Assembly (NCBI GenBank): GCA_032251315.1
Contig: JAVVEE010000014.1
Coordinates: 1-42,759 of the forward strand
DNA length: 42,759 nt
DNA from: LH-M37 sp032251315
Lineage (GTDB): Bacteria; Pseudomonadota; Gammaproteobacteria; SZUA-229
Direction of reading: 5' to 3'
Shown here piece by piece: positions 24,274-32,845 of the stretch; the first letter of the stretch is position 1; each line of letters opens with the position of its first letter. Position numbers and translations under genes: made by a program. Under the pieces are notes generated by a model, which worked only from the letters and a program-made list of their open reading frames with translations, was not told the origin of the DNA and searched no databases.

Positions 24274-24576
24274 GTTTCACCGCTAACACAGCATCTTAAT
24301 ATCCATTTTCCCGGCAGCGGCAATCAACTGAATGGCCCGGCGCAACCTGACCTCCGATGAAAAATAGAACAAATGGGTGCGCCAGCCTGCCGATCTGCAC
24401 CGTTTGGGCCTGCTCGCTTTTCAGCACCACCACATAGGTTCCCGCTTCTGACGTCCGCAATTCACCCCGGCCTTGATCGGCTTCAATATAACACTCGCTA
24501 TAACATTAGGTCGCGGCTTGAATTTTTCTTAACCACCCCAATGTTTGTGTTTAATGAAAAAATACCGGATGCCATT
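24274..24576. other. Intergenic region with possible gene remnants on the minus strand
   Basis: On the minus strand, one frame (stop TAG at 24283) encodes HLFYFSSEVRLRRAIQLIAA then AGKMDIKMLC, a plausible protein C-terminus. Just upstream, another frame encodes LRTSEAGTYVVVLKSEQAQT then VQIGRLA, with a look of a short beta domain such as DUF123. The two lie in different frames with no good start codon, so this may be a frameshifted and truncated gene. Both pieces are short and could be chance. No promoter for trxC is clear. Confidence 0.3.
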
Positions 24577-25017
24577 ATGACCAACCCCGTGCACATCGTC
24601 TGCCCCACCTGCATGACCACCAATCGCCTGCCCGCGGACAAACTCAGCGCCAGAGGCACCTGCGGCAAATGTCATTCACCGCTGTTTAACCAGCGCCCGG
24701 TCGAACTCACCCACAGCAACTTTGAGCGCATGATCAAGAACAACGATGTTCCCGTGCTGGTCGATTTCTGGGCGCCGTGGTGCGCGCCCTGCAAAATGAT
24801 GGCGCCCGCGTTCGAACAGGCGGCGCAGCAGCTGGAACCCAATATCCGTCTCGGCAAACTCAACACCGAAAACGAACAGGCCATCGCCGCGCGTTACAAC
24901 ATCCGCAGCATTCCCACCCTGGCGCTGTTCAAAAACGGCAAGGTGTTCGCCGAACAGGCCGGGGCGATGAATCTTAATCAGCTGCTTTCATGGGCACGTG
25001 CTCACTCCAGCGCCTGA
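24577..25017 (+). CDS. trxC: Thioredoxin 2 (TrxC)
   Basis: The protein has 146 residues from the ATG at 24577. An N-terminal zinc-binding part has CPTC (Cys9, Cys12) and CGKC (Cys29, Cys32), the feature that separates TrxC from TrxA. The thioredoxin domain has WAPWCAPCK (Cys69, Cys72) and the cis-proline SIPTLALFKNGK. It reduces disulfides in cytoplasmic proteins and can support MsrA or peroxide defence; in E. coli trxC is under OxyR control, but I see no clear OxyR site here. Earlier in-frame starts (24541) add a tail without family support. Confidence 0.92.
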   Translation: MTNPVHIVCPTCMTTNRLPADKLSARGTCGKCHSPLFNQRPVELTHSNFERMIKNNDVPVLVDFWAPWCAPCKMMAPAFEQAAQQLEPNIRLGKLNTENEQAIAARYNIRSIPTLALFKNGKVFAEQAGAMNLNQLLSWARAHSSA

Positions 25018-25132
25018 TTTTCATGGCTGGATAATGACTGCCGTCATCCCGGCACCGACGGTGCGGCTTGCACAACACCATTAAACCCTGCAATCTTCAC
25101 CCTGATTTTCCTCAACGAATTCAGGGCGCTAA

Positions 25133-26362
25133 ATGCTGGTACATATCTGGTTTGGCTTTTTCGCGGTCTCTTTTGTCGCCGCGCTTTACCAGTGGCTGAT
25201 TAACGGCCACGGCGAGATCTTCGCCGCGCTGGTACAGTCGACCTTTGATATGGCCGGACTCAGCGTCGAAATCGCCATCGGCCTGATCGGAGTGCTCTGC
25301 CTGTGGCTGGGCTTCTTCCGCATCGCCGAGCAGGCGGGCCTGATCCGGATTCTGTCACGTGGGCTGGAGCCGCTATTTTTGAAACTGATGCCGGAAATTC
25401 CGCGCGGCCATTCCAGCCACGGCAGCATCACCATGAACATCGCCGCCAACATGCTGGGGCTGGACAACGCCGCCACACCGATGGGGCTGAAGGCGATGCA
25501 GGACATGCAGACCCTGAACCCGAGCAAAGACACCGCCAGCAACGCGCAGATTCTGTTTCTGGTGCTGAACACCTCCTCGGTGACGCTGCTGCCGGTGACC
25601 ATTTTCATGTACCGCGCCCAGCAGGGCTCGACCGATCCGGCGGCGGTGTTCATTCCCATCCTGCTCGCCACCACCGCCTCCACCCTGGCGGGTCTGCTGG
25701 CAGTCAGTTATGTGCAGAAAATCAACCTGCTGAACAGGGTCATACTCGGCTACTTTGCCGGCTTTGTGCTGCTGCTGAGCGTGCTGGCCAGTGCTCTCAT
25801 CAGCCAGCCCCCCGATCAGATCTCGGCGCTCTCCAGCCTGCTCGGTAATCTGGTGCTGTTCGGCCTGATCATGCTGTTTCTCGGCTACGGCTGGTGGCGC
25901 AAGGTCAACGTCTATGATGCCTTCATCGACGGTGCCAAAGAGGGTTTTGATGTCGCGATCAGACTCATTCCCTATCTGGTGGGTATGCTGGTGGCGATCG
26001 GTGTGCTGCGTACCAGCGGCGTGCTCGATGGTGTGCTGGTCGGCGTTGATTACGTGCTCACCATGGCCGGATTCAACACCGACTTCGTGCAGTCGCTACC
26101 CACCGCGCTGATGAAACCGCTCAGCGGCAGCGGCGCGCGCGCCGTGATGCTGGAGACCATGAGCACCCACGGTGTCGACTCCTTCCCGGCGACGCTGGCC
26201 GCCATCTTGCAGGGCAGCACCGAAACCACGTTCTATGTGCTGGCGGTCTATTTCGGCAGCGTCGGCATCCTCCATGTGCGTCATGCCATCACCTGCGCGC
26301 TGATCGCCGACGCCGCCGGCATCAGCGTGGCCATCATGGCGGGTTACTGGTTTTTCCATTAA
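25133..26362 (+). CDS. Fused SpmA/SpmB-like nucleoside-recognition (Gate) membrane protein
   Basis: The protein has 409 residues with about eight to ten membrane segments. The first half (SVEIAIGLIGVLCLWLGFFRIAEQAGL, MNIAANMLGLDNAATPMGLKAM) matches SpmA, and the second half (FDVAIRLIPYLVGMLVAIGVLRTSG, LMKPLSGSGARAVMLE, STETTFYVLAVYFG) matches SpmB. In Bacillus the two are separate spore-maturation proteins; in gammaproteobacteria they are fused and the role is unknown, probably transport across the inner membrane. No sporulation gene is near. It is a single gene between trxC and fadD. Confidence 0.85.
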   Translation: MLVHIWFGFFAVSFVAALYQWLINGHGEIFAALVQSTFDMAGLSVEIAIGLIGVLCLWLGFFRIAEQAGLIRILSRGLEPLFLKLMPEIPRGHSSHGSITMNIAANMLGLDNAATPMGLKAMQDMQTLNPSKDTASNAQILFLVLNTSSVTLLPVTIFMYRAQQGSTDPAAVFIPILLATTASTLAGLLAVSYVQKINLLNRVILGYFAGFVLLLSVLASALISQPPDQISALSSLLGNLVLFGLIMLFLGYGWWRKVNVYDAFIDGAKEGFDVAIRLIPYLVGMLVAIGVLRTSGVLDGVLVGVDYVLTMAGFNTDFVQSLPTALMKPLSGSGARAVMLETMSTHGVDSFPATLAAILQGSTETTFYVLAVYFGSVGILHVRHAITCALIADAAGISVAIMAGYWFFH

Positions 26363-26521
26363 CAGGCGCGAAGCTTCATCCATTGTCATAAACGGATAAA
26401 CAGAACCATGATGAAAGCTCTGCCGGTAGCTGGAACCATCTATTATTATCCGGATGCAATAAAACCTTAACCGCGTTATCCTCATCGCTTCCAGTGATGC
26501 AGGGGTTAACAGGAGCAGACA

Positions 26522-28192
26522 ATGAAGCTGTGGCTAGACAGTTATCAGCAGGGCGTGCCTGAATATATCTCGGTCGATGAGTTCCGCTCGGTGGCCGATA
26601 TTTTTGATCAGAGCGTGGAAAAATATGCCGCGTTGCCCGCCTTTTCCAATTTTGGCCACCGCCTCAGCTTTGCTGAAATCAGCCTCTACAGCGCCCATCT
26701 GGCGGCCTACCTGATCAACGATCTGAAGCTGGAAAAGGGCGACCGTGTGGCGGTGATGATGCCCAATCTATTACAGAGCCCCATTGCCATATTCGCCATT
26801 CTCCGCGCCGGCCTGGTGGTGGTTAATATCAACCCCTTATATACCGCGCGCGAACTCAAGTACCAGCTCAACGATGCCGAAACCGACACCATCATCATCG
26901 TCGATAACTTCTGCCATGTGCTGCAGAAGGTGGTGGCGGAGACCGCCATCAGGAACATTATCGTGACCCGCATGGGTGACATGCTGCCCTTTCCCAAATC
27001 GACCCTGATGAATCTGGTGGTCAAGTACCTGAAAAGAAAAGTGCCCGCCTATCATCTGCCCGGTGCCGTCAGGTTTAAAAAGGCGTTAAAACATGGCGCG
27101 CGACATCGCTTCAGCACGGTGCCGTGCAACCATGAGGACATCGCCTTTCTGCAATACACCGGCGGCACCACCGGCTCGGCGAAAGGCGCGGTGCTCACCC
27201 ATAAGAACATGGTCGCCAACATGCAGCAGGCCTCGGCCTGGATCAGGCCCAGCATCGGCGATCAGCCGAAAATGATCATCACCGCCCTGCCGCTGTACCA
27301 TATATTTTCACTCACCGGGAACTGCCTGACGTTCATCAAACACGGCTGGATGAATTACCTTATTACCAACCCGCGCGATATTAATGGTTTTGTCAAAGAG
27401 ATCAAAAATCTAAAATTTGCCGCCATCACCGGCGTCAATACCCTGTTTAACGGCCTGCTCAATCACGCCGAATTCAAACATGTCGACTTCTCCAGACTGA
27501 TGCTCACGCTGGGTGGCGGCATGTCGATACAGCGCCCGGTGGCGGAGCGCTGGAAGCAGGTCACCGGCGTTACCCTGATCGAAGCCTACGGCCTGACCGA
27601 AACCTCCCCCGCCGCCTGCGTCAACCCGATGAACCTGGAAGAGTTCAACGGCATGATCGGCCTGCCCATTTCCTCCACAGAGGTCTCCATTCAGGACGAG
27701 GAATGGAATGAACTGAAACTGGGCGAGACCGGCGAAATCTGCATACGCGGCCCACAGGTGATGCGCGGCTACTGGAAGCGCCCGCGCGAGACCGCCAACG
27801 TACTCAGCGCCGACGGCTGGTTACACAGTGGCGATGTCGGTTTCATGAATGAACAGGGTTTTGTGAAACTGGTCGATCGTATCAAGGACATGATTCAGGT
27901 CTCCGGCTTCAATGTCTATCCCAGTGAAGTCGAAGCCGTTATCACCGAGCTGGACGGCGTTGCCGATGTCGGCGTGGTCGGCGCACCCGATGAAAAAAGC
28001 GGGGAGACGGTCATGGCGGTTATCGTCAAAAAAGACCCTGATCTCACTGCAGAAGCCATCACAAATTACTGCCGCGAAAATCTGACCGGTTACAAAGTGC
28101 CCAAAATCATACACTTTACCGATGAACTGCCCCGAACCCATGTGGGCAAGGTTTTACGGCGGGAATTAAGGGATCGGTATATTGAATCTTAG
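26522..28192 (+). CDS. fadD: Long-chain fatty acid-CoA ligase FadD
   Basis: The protein has 556 residues, close to E. coli FadD (561). The AMP-binding P-loop is YTGGTTGSAKGAVLTH, the adenine motif is EAYGLTETSPAACVN, and the fatty-acyl signature and C-terminal part are complete: DGWLHSGDVGFMNEQGFVKL, DRIKDMIQVSGFNVYPSEVE and PRTHVGKVLRREL (catalytic Lys). It activates fatty acids with ATP and CoA at the inner membrane for beta-oxidation or lipid use. AGGAG precedes the ATG. A pair of TTAACC/GGTTAA half-sites sits at 26467-26512, but no confident FadR operator is seen. No other fad genes are adjacent. Confidence 0.93.
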   Translation: MKLWLDSYQQGVPEYISVDEFRSVADIFDQSVEKYAALPAFSNFGHRLSFAEISLYSAHLAAYLINDLKLEKGDRVAVMMPNLLQSPIAIFAILRAGLVVVNINPLYTARELKYQLNDAETDTIIIVDNFCHVLQKVVAETAIRNIIVTRMGDMLPFPKSTLMNLVVKYLKRKVPAYHLPGAVRFKKALKHGARHRFSTVPCNHEDIAFLQYTGGTTGSAKGAVLTHKNMVANMQQASAWIRPSIGDQPKMIITALPLYHIFSLTGNCLTFIKHGWMNYLITNPRDINGFVKEIKNLKFAAITGVNTLFNGLLNHAEFKHVDFSRLMLTLGGGMSIQRPVAERWKQVTGVTLIEAYGLTETSPAACVNPMNLEEFNGMIGLPISSTEVSIQDEEWNELKLGETGEICIRGPQVMRGYWKRPRETANVLSADGWLHSGDVGFMNEQGFVKLVDRIKDMIQVSGFNVYPSEVEAVITELDGVADVGVVGAPDEKSGETVMAVIVKKDPDLTAEAITNYCRENLTGYKVPKIIHFTDELPRTHVGKVLRRELRDRYIES

Positions 28193-28205
28193 TAAGAAAG
28201 AGCTT

Positions 28206-28351
28206 TTCACCGCAGAGGCGCAGAGAAAACCTTGATTTTTATAAATCATACTTGATCTTAAATAGAGAGCCTGATGCATGTTAAAAGCCGGAATCAATTT
28301 ACACATGTACTTAGTATTATTTTCTCAGCGTCTCCGCGCCTCTGCGGTGAA
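28206..28351. repeat. Inverted pair of GC-rich repeats (copies B and C)
   Basis: 28206-28227 is identical over 22 bp to the repeat at 13159-13180. 28321-28351 is the inverted form with an 8-9 base insertion after GGCGC. Together they bound a 146-bp AT-rich segment with no gene between fadD and the CDF transporter. The layout resembles a small repeat-bounded element or a pair of REP-like units. Confidence 0.65.
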
Positions 28352-28391
28352 ACGGTTTTATAATTAAACCCTAACAATACCCGGATCCGGC

Positions 28392-29288
28392 ATGAACCAC
28401 GCTCACAGCCATCAAGTCAGCCATTACGATTACGCCTTCGCCATCGGGGTTTTGCTTAATATTGCCTTTGTCATTATCGAAGTCGGCTTCGGGCTGTATG
28501 CCAACTCCCTCGCGCTGATCACCGACGCCGGGCATAACCTCAGTGATGTCGCCACGCTGCTGCTGGCGTGGGGTGCCAGCCTGATGGCGCGCAAGGTGGC
28601 CACCGATAAACGTACCTACGGTTTTCGCAAGCTGACCATTCTCGCCTCGCTGGTCAGCGCGGTGATTCTGTTTATCGCCCTCGGCAGCATCGCCTGGGAG
28701 GCCATCGGTCGGCTTTCCAGCCCCAACCCGGTAGACGGCATGATTGTGATTATCGTCGCGGCTATTGGAGTGGTCATCAACACCCTAACCGCACTGCTTT
28801 TTGTCAAGGGACAGAAGCAGGACCTCAATATCCGCGCCGCCTTTTTGCACATGGCCGCGGATGCGGGGGTCTCGCTCGGGGTGGTGATCTCGGGTGCATT
28901 TATCGTCTTTAAGGGCTGGCTGTGGATTGATCCGCTGGTCAGCCTGCTGGTGGTTGCGATTATTCTGCTGTCGACATGGGTGCTGCTACGCGACTCGCTC
29001 AACTACGCGATTGATGCGGTACCGAGCAGCGTTGATATCCCCTCGATACGCGACTACCTGCTCGGTCTGGATGATGTGGCTGATATCCACGATCTGCACG
29101 TATGGCCGTTGAGCACCACCGAAATCGCCCTGACGGTGCATCTGGTGGTGAACCGATGCACGCTGGATAACGACATGCTGTGCAGCATCCAGCAGCATCT
29201 GCACGACCGGTACGCCATTGCCCACTCCACCATTCAGGTTGAATCCGTCGAAGGCGAAAGCCTGTGCATGCTTGACACGCATAAGTGA
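28392..29288 (+). CDS. Cation diffusion facilitator (Zn/Co/Cd exporter)
   Basis: The protein has 298 residues with six membrane segments. The N-terminus is His-rich (NHAHSHQVSHYDY). The metal site is formed by ALITDAGHNLSD (TM2) and AFLHMAADAGVS (TM5), giving the HxxxD/HxxxD pair of zinc exporters such as ZitB and CzcD. The cytoplasmic C-terminal domain (about 205-298: VADIHDLHVWPLSTTEIALTVHLVV) binds metal and drives dimerisation. It pumps zinc or similar ions out of the cytosol in exchange for protons. The metal cannot be told from sequence alone. It is followed after 140 bp by the J-domain gene. Confidence 0.92.
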   Translation: MNHAHSHQVSHYDYAFAIGVLLNIAFVIIEVGFGLYANSLALITDAGHNLSDVATLLLAWGASLMARKVATDKRTYGFRKLTILASLVSAVILFIALGSIAWEAIGRLSSPNPVDGMIVIIVAAIGVVINTLTALLFVKGQKQDLNIRAAFLHMAADAGVSLGVVISGAFIVFKGWLWIDPLVSLLVVAIILLSTWVLLRDSLNYAIDAVPSSVDIPSIRDYLLGLDDVADIHDLHVWPLSTTEIALTVHLVVNRCTLDNDMLCSIQQHLHDRYAIAHSTIQVESVEGESLCMLDTHK

Positions 29289-29428
29289 AATGAAGCTATC
29301 CGGATTACAGCCATTTTCATCCGCACATGCTGACGTGCAGGGCTGACTGGTGCTATCATCGGTGCTGAATTAATCAGCCACACCTGCCGAAACATCAACT
29401 CAACAACACCTTAATGCCCTGAAACCTC

Positions 29429-29941
29429 ATGTCACGACTTCTCATAATCATTGCCGTTATCGCCATCGCCTATGTGGTCTGGTTCAAGATCAAGAAGGCC
29501 AAAGGCGCAGAGAAGAAAAAGCTGATGGTCTGGTCGATTGCCGGCGGTGCCATCGCTATTCTCGGCTTTCTGGCCATCACCGGTCGGCTCACTTTCATCA
29601 CCGCCGCCTTCACCGGCCTGATTGCGATGCTGCCCAAAGCCATGCAGCTGGTGCGCTACCTGCCTATCCTCAATCAATTCCGCCAGCAGGCGAAAAATTC
29701 AACCGGGCAGCAGGCCGGTCAGGGCCAACAAGGCCCCGGTCAGAACCGAAAGGCCGCCAACAACAGTAACGTCATGAGCCAGAAACAGGCGCGCGAGATT
29801 CTCGGCCTCAAGGGGGAAGCAGGCAAGGAGGAGATCATCAAGGCGCACAAACGCATGATGCAGAAGGTGCATCCCGATCGGGGTGGCTCGGATTATCTGG
29901 CCGCGCAGATCAATAAAGCCAAGGAGACGCTGCTCGGCTGA
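29429..29941 (+). CDS. Membrane-anchored J-domain protein (DjlB/TIM14-like)
   Basis: The protein has 170 residues. Two hydrophobic segments (about 3-19 and 34-55) anchor it in the inner membrane. A Gln/Gly-rich linker (SSTGQQAGQGQQGPGQN-like, about 92-112) precedes a short J domain (about 115-170): QAREILGLKGEAGKEEIIKA, with the HPD motif in QKVHPDRGGSDYLAAQINKA. The J domain should stimulate a DnaK-type ATPase at the membrane. This small layout is like TIM14 or the bacterial DjlB-type co-chaperones; the client is unknown. Confidence 0.85.
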   Translation: MSRLLIIIAVIAIAYVVWFKIKKAKGAEKKKLMVWSIAGGAIAILGFLAITGRLTFITAAFTGLIAMLPKAMQLVRYLPILNQFRQQAKNSTGQQAGQGQQGPGQNRKAANNSNVMSQKQAREILGLKGEAGKEEIIKAHKRMMQKVHPDRGGSDYLAAQINKAKETLLG

Positions 29942-30110
29942 ATGCCGGCCGTATCGGCAACCCGGCCGCGCCGCTTCCACTAACACCTCTGCAGCTCAGG
30001 GGTATTTTGCCCCTAAGGAATGGCATAATAACCCCCACTTAGCCATTGCCGGGTCGGTGCGCTAAAATATTCAGTCACCGCCCGAAACTCCATTGAATCA
30101 GGATACAGCC

Positions 30111-30401
30111 ATGCCACTTAGTGATGACAAAAAAATCGAAATCCGCGACCGCATCAATCGCGATCCCGAATTTCGCGACGAATTTCTCACCAGCGCGCGC
30201 AACATGTACATGAAAGCCCTCAAATTTGAGCCTGAACTGGCAGGGGAAATTGACCGCTTTGAACAAATTCTCGGCGCTGACCCCGGAAGCTACGAGCTTG
30301 AACAGGGCGAAGCTGACGAGATCGGCATTTTCGAACGCCTGCTCGCCGCCTACGACAACCAGAGCCTGCTCGAAGAAAAAGAGGCCAGCACCATTAACTA
30401 G
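30111..30401 (+). CDS. Hypothetical small acidic protein, 96 residues
   Basis: The ATG at 30111 has AGGATA about 8 bases upstream; an in-frame TTG at 30093 adds six residues. It is acidic and helical with no signal or membrane segment (SDDKKIEIRDRINRDPEFRD, MYMKALKFEPELAGEI, GIFERLLAAYDNQS). I do not recognise the family. It starts a run of four closely spaced genes on the same strand (30111-31513), which suggests an operon. Confidence 0.6.
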   Translation: MPLSDDKKIEIRDRINRDPEFRDEFLTSARNMYMKALKFEPELAGEIDRFEQILGADPGSYELEQGEADEIGIFERLLAAYDNQSLLEEKEASTIN

Positions 30402-30439
30402 GCGATATGGCCGTTCATATTTAGAATTATGGAGGCAGC

Positions 30440-30709
30440 ATGAAGGTAGATATCTACATCAGCACAAAAAATGGTGACAAATACCTTTTCGTGCCCGCCG
30501 GCGCTGATGTCAATCAGCTTGATCTGCCCGCTGATCCGGACCACGACCTGCTCAGCCTTACGCCACTGAAAACCTCGCTGCAACTCGACCTCAGTCGGGC
30601 TATGGTTGGCATCAACCAGGAAGATGTTATAAAGCAGATTGTTGCCAAAGGTTATGCCATCCACGGCGCCAACATGGATGCCGGTATAAGCATGACGGGC
30701 GAACCTTAG
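30440..30709 (+). CDS. Small protein, DUF6139/YcgL-like
   Basis: The protein has 89 residues; GGAGG precedes the ATG by about 6 bases. The start MKVDIYISTKNGDKYLFVPAG and the end DVIKQIVAKGYAIHGANM look like the DUF6139 family, and more distantly YcgL (short beta strands followed by a helix). The role is unknown. It is 38 bp after the previous gene and 30 bp before the VOC-domain gene. Confidence 0.6.
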   Translation: MKVDIYISTKNGDKYLFVPAGADVNQLDLPADPDHDLLSLTPLKTSLQLDLSRAMVGINQEDVIKQIVAKGYAIHGANMDAGISMTGEP

Positions 30710-30739
30710 CCATCTCTTCAGCCCAGCATGGAGTAAATC

Positions 30740-31093
30740 ATGAGCCTTCACGAAAAAATAAATTACCTTGAGTTCCCGTCCAGAGATTTAGCCAAAACCC
30801 AGGCCTTTTTCAGCACCGTTTTCGGCTGGGAGTTTGCAGATTACGGCCCCAACTACACCGCCTTTTCCAATGATGTTATCAAGGGCGGCTTTTTCAAAGC
30901 TGATCTGGCCTGCTCCACCGCCAACGGCAGCGCACTGGTCGTTTTCTACAGCACCGCGCTTGAAAAAACCCAGGCCAAAATCGAACAGGCCGGCGGCTCC
31001 ATCATCAAGCCCGTGTTCTCTTTTCCCGGCGGTCGCCGTTTTCATTTTGCCGACCCCAACGGCAACGAGTATGCAGTCTGGTCGGATACATGA
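30740..31093 (+). CDS. VOC-family (glyoxalase-like) protein
   Basis: The protein has 117 residues, one VOC domain with two beta-alpha-beta-beta-beta units: INYLEFPSRDLAKTQAFFST, FGWEFADYGPNYTAFSND, ALVVFYSTALEKTQAKIEQAG and FHFADPNGNEYAVWSD. Proteins of this type (PhnB/glyoxalase-like small VOC proteins) bind a metal at a dimer interface. The metal residues here are not clear beyond the Glu at the second-unit end (GNEYAVW). No substrate can be named. AGGAG-like GGAG lies upstream of the ATG. Confidence 0.75.
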   Translation: MSLHEKINYLEFPSRDLAKTQAFFSTVFGWEFADYGPNYTAFSNDVIKGGFFKADLACSTANGSALVVFYSTALEKTQAKIEQAGGSIIKPVFSFPGGRRFHFADPNGNEYAVWSDT

Positions 31094-31150
31094 TTAATTT
31101 TCATATAAATAAAAATTCAACAGCACTACAACCCTCGACGGAAACAGATT

Positions 31151-31513
31151 ATGAACAATCTCGACGCCTTCATTCAGCAGATAAAATCACAGCCCGACAT
31201 CATCGAGTTTCAGGATGTGATCAGCCTGATTGACGCCGCCTATCACTATACACCCACGCCATTTCGCAACGGTCCTGCCGGGCAGAGTATCGACAGTAAC
31301 GCCGGTGAAAACGAAGGCTCCTGCAAAATATTTGCCTTCGCCCAGCTGCACCAGCTGGATAAATTTCAAACTCTAAATTGCTTTGGGAAATATTACCGGG
31401 ATGAGGTCCTGGCGCATCCCGAGGGCACGGGTCATGCGAACATTCGAAGTTTCATGCAGCACGGCTGGGAACATATTGCTTTCGACGCTAAGGCGCTGGC
31501 TTTTAAAGGATAG
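31151..31513 (+). CDS. HopJ-type protein
   Basis: The protein has 120 residues. Motifs YHYTPTPFRNG, NEGSCKIFAFAQLHQL, CFGKYYRDEVLAHPEG and SFMQHGWEHIAFD match the HopJ family, named after a suggested type III effector of Pseudomonas syringae. The family is widespread in free-living gammaproteobacteria as a small cytosolic protein, so a secreted effector role is unlikely here: no type III genes, signal or effector promoter are seen. Its stop codon is the first base triplet of the tandem repeat that follows. Confidence 0.85.
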   Translation: MNNLDAFIQQIKSQPDIIEFQDVISLIDAAYHYTPTPFRNGPAGQSIDSNAGENEGSCKIFAFAQLHQLDKFQTLNCFGKYYRDEVLAHPEGTGHANIRSFMQHGWEHIAFDAKALAFKG

Positions 31514-31542
31514 TTGGCAGTTGGCAGTTGGCAGTTGGCAGT
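31513..31542. repeat. 7-bp tandem repeat (GTTGGCA)
   Basis: Four perfect head-to-tail copies of GTTGGCA (31513-31540) are followed by a partial GT. It lies between the hopJ stop codon and the decayed kinase. Seven-base repeats can vary by slippage, and the broken kinase frame starts just after it. A related TGGCAG occurs near 4750. Confidence 0.85.
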
Positions 31543-31558
31543 AATTTTAGTCCACAGA

Positions 31559-32502
31559 TGCTACAGATGCCCGGCGCCGACCCGCTCACCGAGCAGCAGG
31601 CAGACAATGTGCATGAAATTCGCTGTGCCGGCGATCATCTTCTGACAATGGTCAACGAGGTGCTGAATATTGCTCGCATCGAAAGCGGGCGTCTGGATAT
31701 CAGCCTTGAGCCGATATCGGTGGTGCCGGAGATCGTTGCCTGTCTGGCGCAAATCAAGCCGCTGGCCGCGAAACGTCGTATTAATGTTGCCCTGGAGCCA
31801 GGCGCCTTCTATACGGTACAGGCCGACAGGAGACGGTTAAGAGAGGTCCTGCTCAACCTGCTATCCAATGCCGTCAAGTACAACCGCGAAGGCGGTACTA
31901 TTAAAGTGGATTGCACATTGACGCAGGCAGAGCGCCTGCGAATCAGCGTTCACGATAGCGGATACGGCATTGCAGATAAAGACCTGCCACGTCTGTTCCA
32001 GCCGTTTGAATGCCTGAAATCTTCCTATGAAGACAAGGAAGGCACCGGCATCGGTCTGGCCCTGTGCAGGCGGCTGGTTGAAGGCATGCAGGGCGAAATC
32101 GGTGTGAGCAGCACGCCCGGCGAGGGCAGCACCTTCTGGTTTGAACTGCCCCTGAGCGCCGAAATCGAGGCCATTATCAATTCAGTGCCCGAACCTGTGG
32201 CAATAGCACCTGCCAGTGACAGTCGACACAAGGTGCTGTATATCGAAGACAACCCCGCCAACCTGGTGCTGGTGTAGAGAATTCTCGACAGCCGTCAGGA
32301 TGTCGAACTGCTGTGTCGTTTACGTGACAACGCGCTCACCTACAGAATACCGGTGATTGCTGTAACCGCCAATGCCATGGTGGCCGACATCGAACGCGGC
32401 AAACTCGCTGGCTTCAGAGAGTACATCACCAAGCCGATCAACGTCTCCAGCTTCCTTGAAGCCATTGACCGTTACCTCATCATCCGCAAAGACGCGTCTT
32501 AA
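31559..32502 (+). pseudogene. Decayed hybrid sensor kinase-receiver gene
   Basis: The remnant begins inside a HisKA domain (LQMPGADPLTEQQADNV) and lacks its N-terminus, including the phospho-acceptor His. The HATPase_c domain is intact (LLSNAVKYN, HDSGYGI, GTGIGLAL, STPGEGSTFWFEL). A receiver domain begins (VLYIEDNPAN) but an in-frame TAG at 32275-32277 stops it. Downstream the same frame runs on (RILDSRQDVELLCRLRDNAL, PVIAVTANAM, REYITKPIN) to a TAA at 32502, missing about 35 residues around the phospho-acceptor Asp. So it has a 5' truncation, an internal deletion and a stop. The truncation point sits at ACAGATG, a motif doubled in the adjoining spacer (TCCACAGATGCTACAGATG). It is not expressed as a working kinase. 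Confidence 0.85.
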
Positions 32503-32845
32503 GCCGCGAAAAAAATATACCCATTCCCTTCTCAGAGAAGTGCCTAAAAACTTCGATTGAGCGGATTAGCTCGCAGCGCAAATAGACAGCGACTCACATC
32601 GTTATTTGCTTTTGCTGCATGTGTTTTTTGTTACACCCCTCTCCTCTAAGTTTTTTTACCCGACAGCTTACAGAGCGCCACTACAGCCGCCCGATGGAAT
32701 GTTCCTATAAGAAAGAAGCAACTCGCCACAGTATTTTAGGGTGAGACATATGCCTGTCACGATCTCGTAATGCAACTGTAACGACGCTGTAATATTTGAT
32801 TGTTACCGTAGCGCCCCTAATACAGACAGGCATTATTATTTAATT
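32503..32845. other. Regulatory region of the TonB locus
   Basis: This 343-bp space between the decayed kinase and the DUF3450 gene holds no gene. Its left part is AT-rich with no clear signal. Its right part contains the row of CTGTAA-like repeats listed separately, followed by a possible -10 (TAATAC, 32818-32823). No ribosome site is strong before the DUF3450 ATG. Confidence 0.6.
32754..32808 (+). promoter_or_regulatory. PhoB-box-like array upstream of the DUF3450-ExbBD-TonB operon
   Basis: Four to five 11-bp units lie head to tail: CTGTCACGATC (32754), TCGTAATGCAA (32765), CTGTAACGACG (32776), CTGTAATATTT (32787) and GATTGTTACCG (32798). The PhoB box is built of 11-bp units starting CTGTCAT, so the spacing and three of the units fit well. 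The array ends about 9-20 bp before a TAATAC that could be a -10, where PhoB replaces the -35. I infer induction of the operon by low phosphate. The match is by eye; other OmpR-family regulators bind similar direct repeats. Confidence 0.55.

Noticed and set aside
31151..31513. Type III secretion effector
   Set aside because: The HopJ name suggests this, but no secretion genes are present and the family is common in free-living bacteria.
31513..31542. CRISPR-like repeat
   Set aside because: The 7-bp units are head to tail without spacers.
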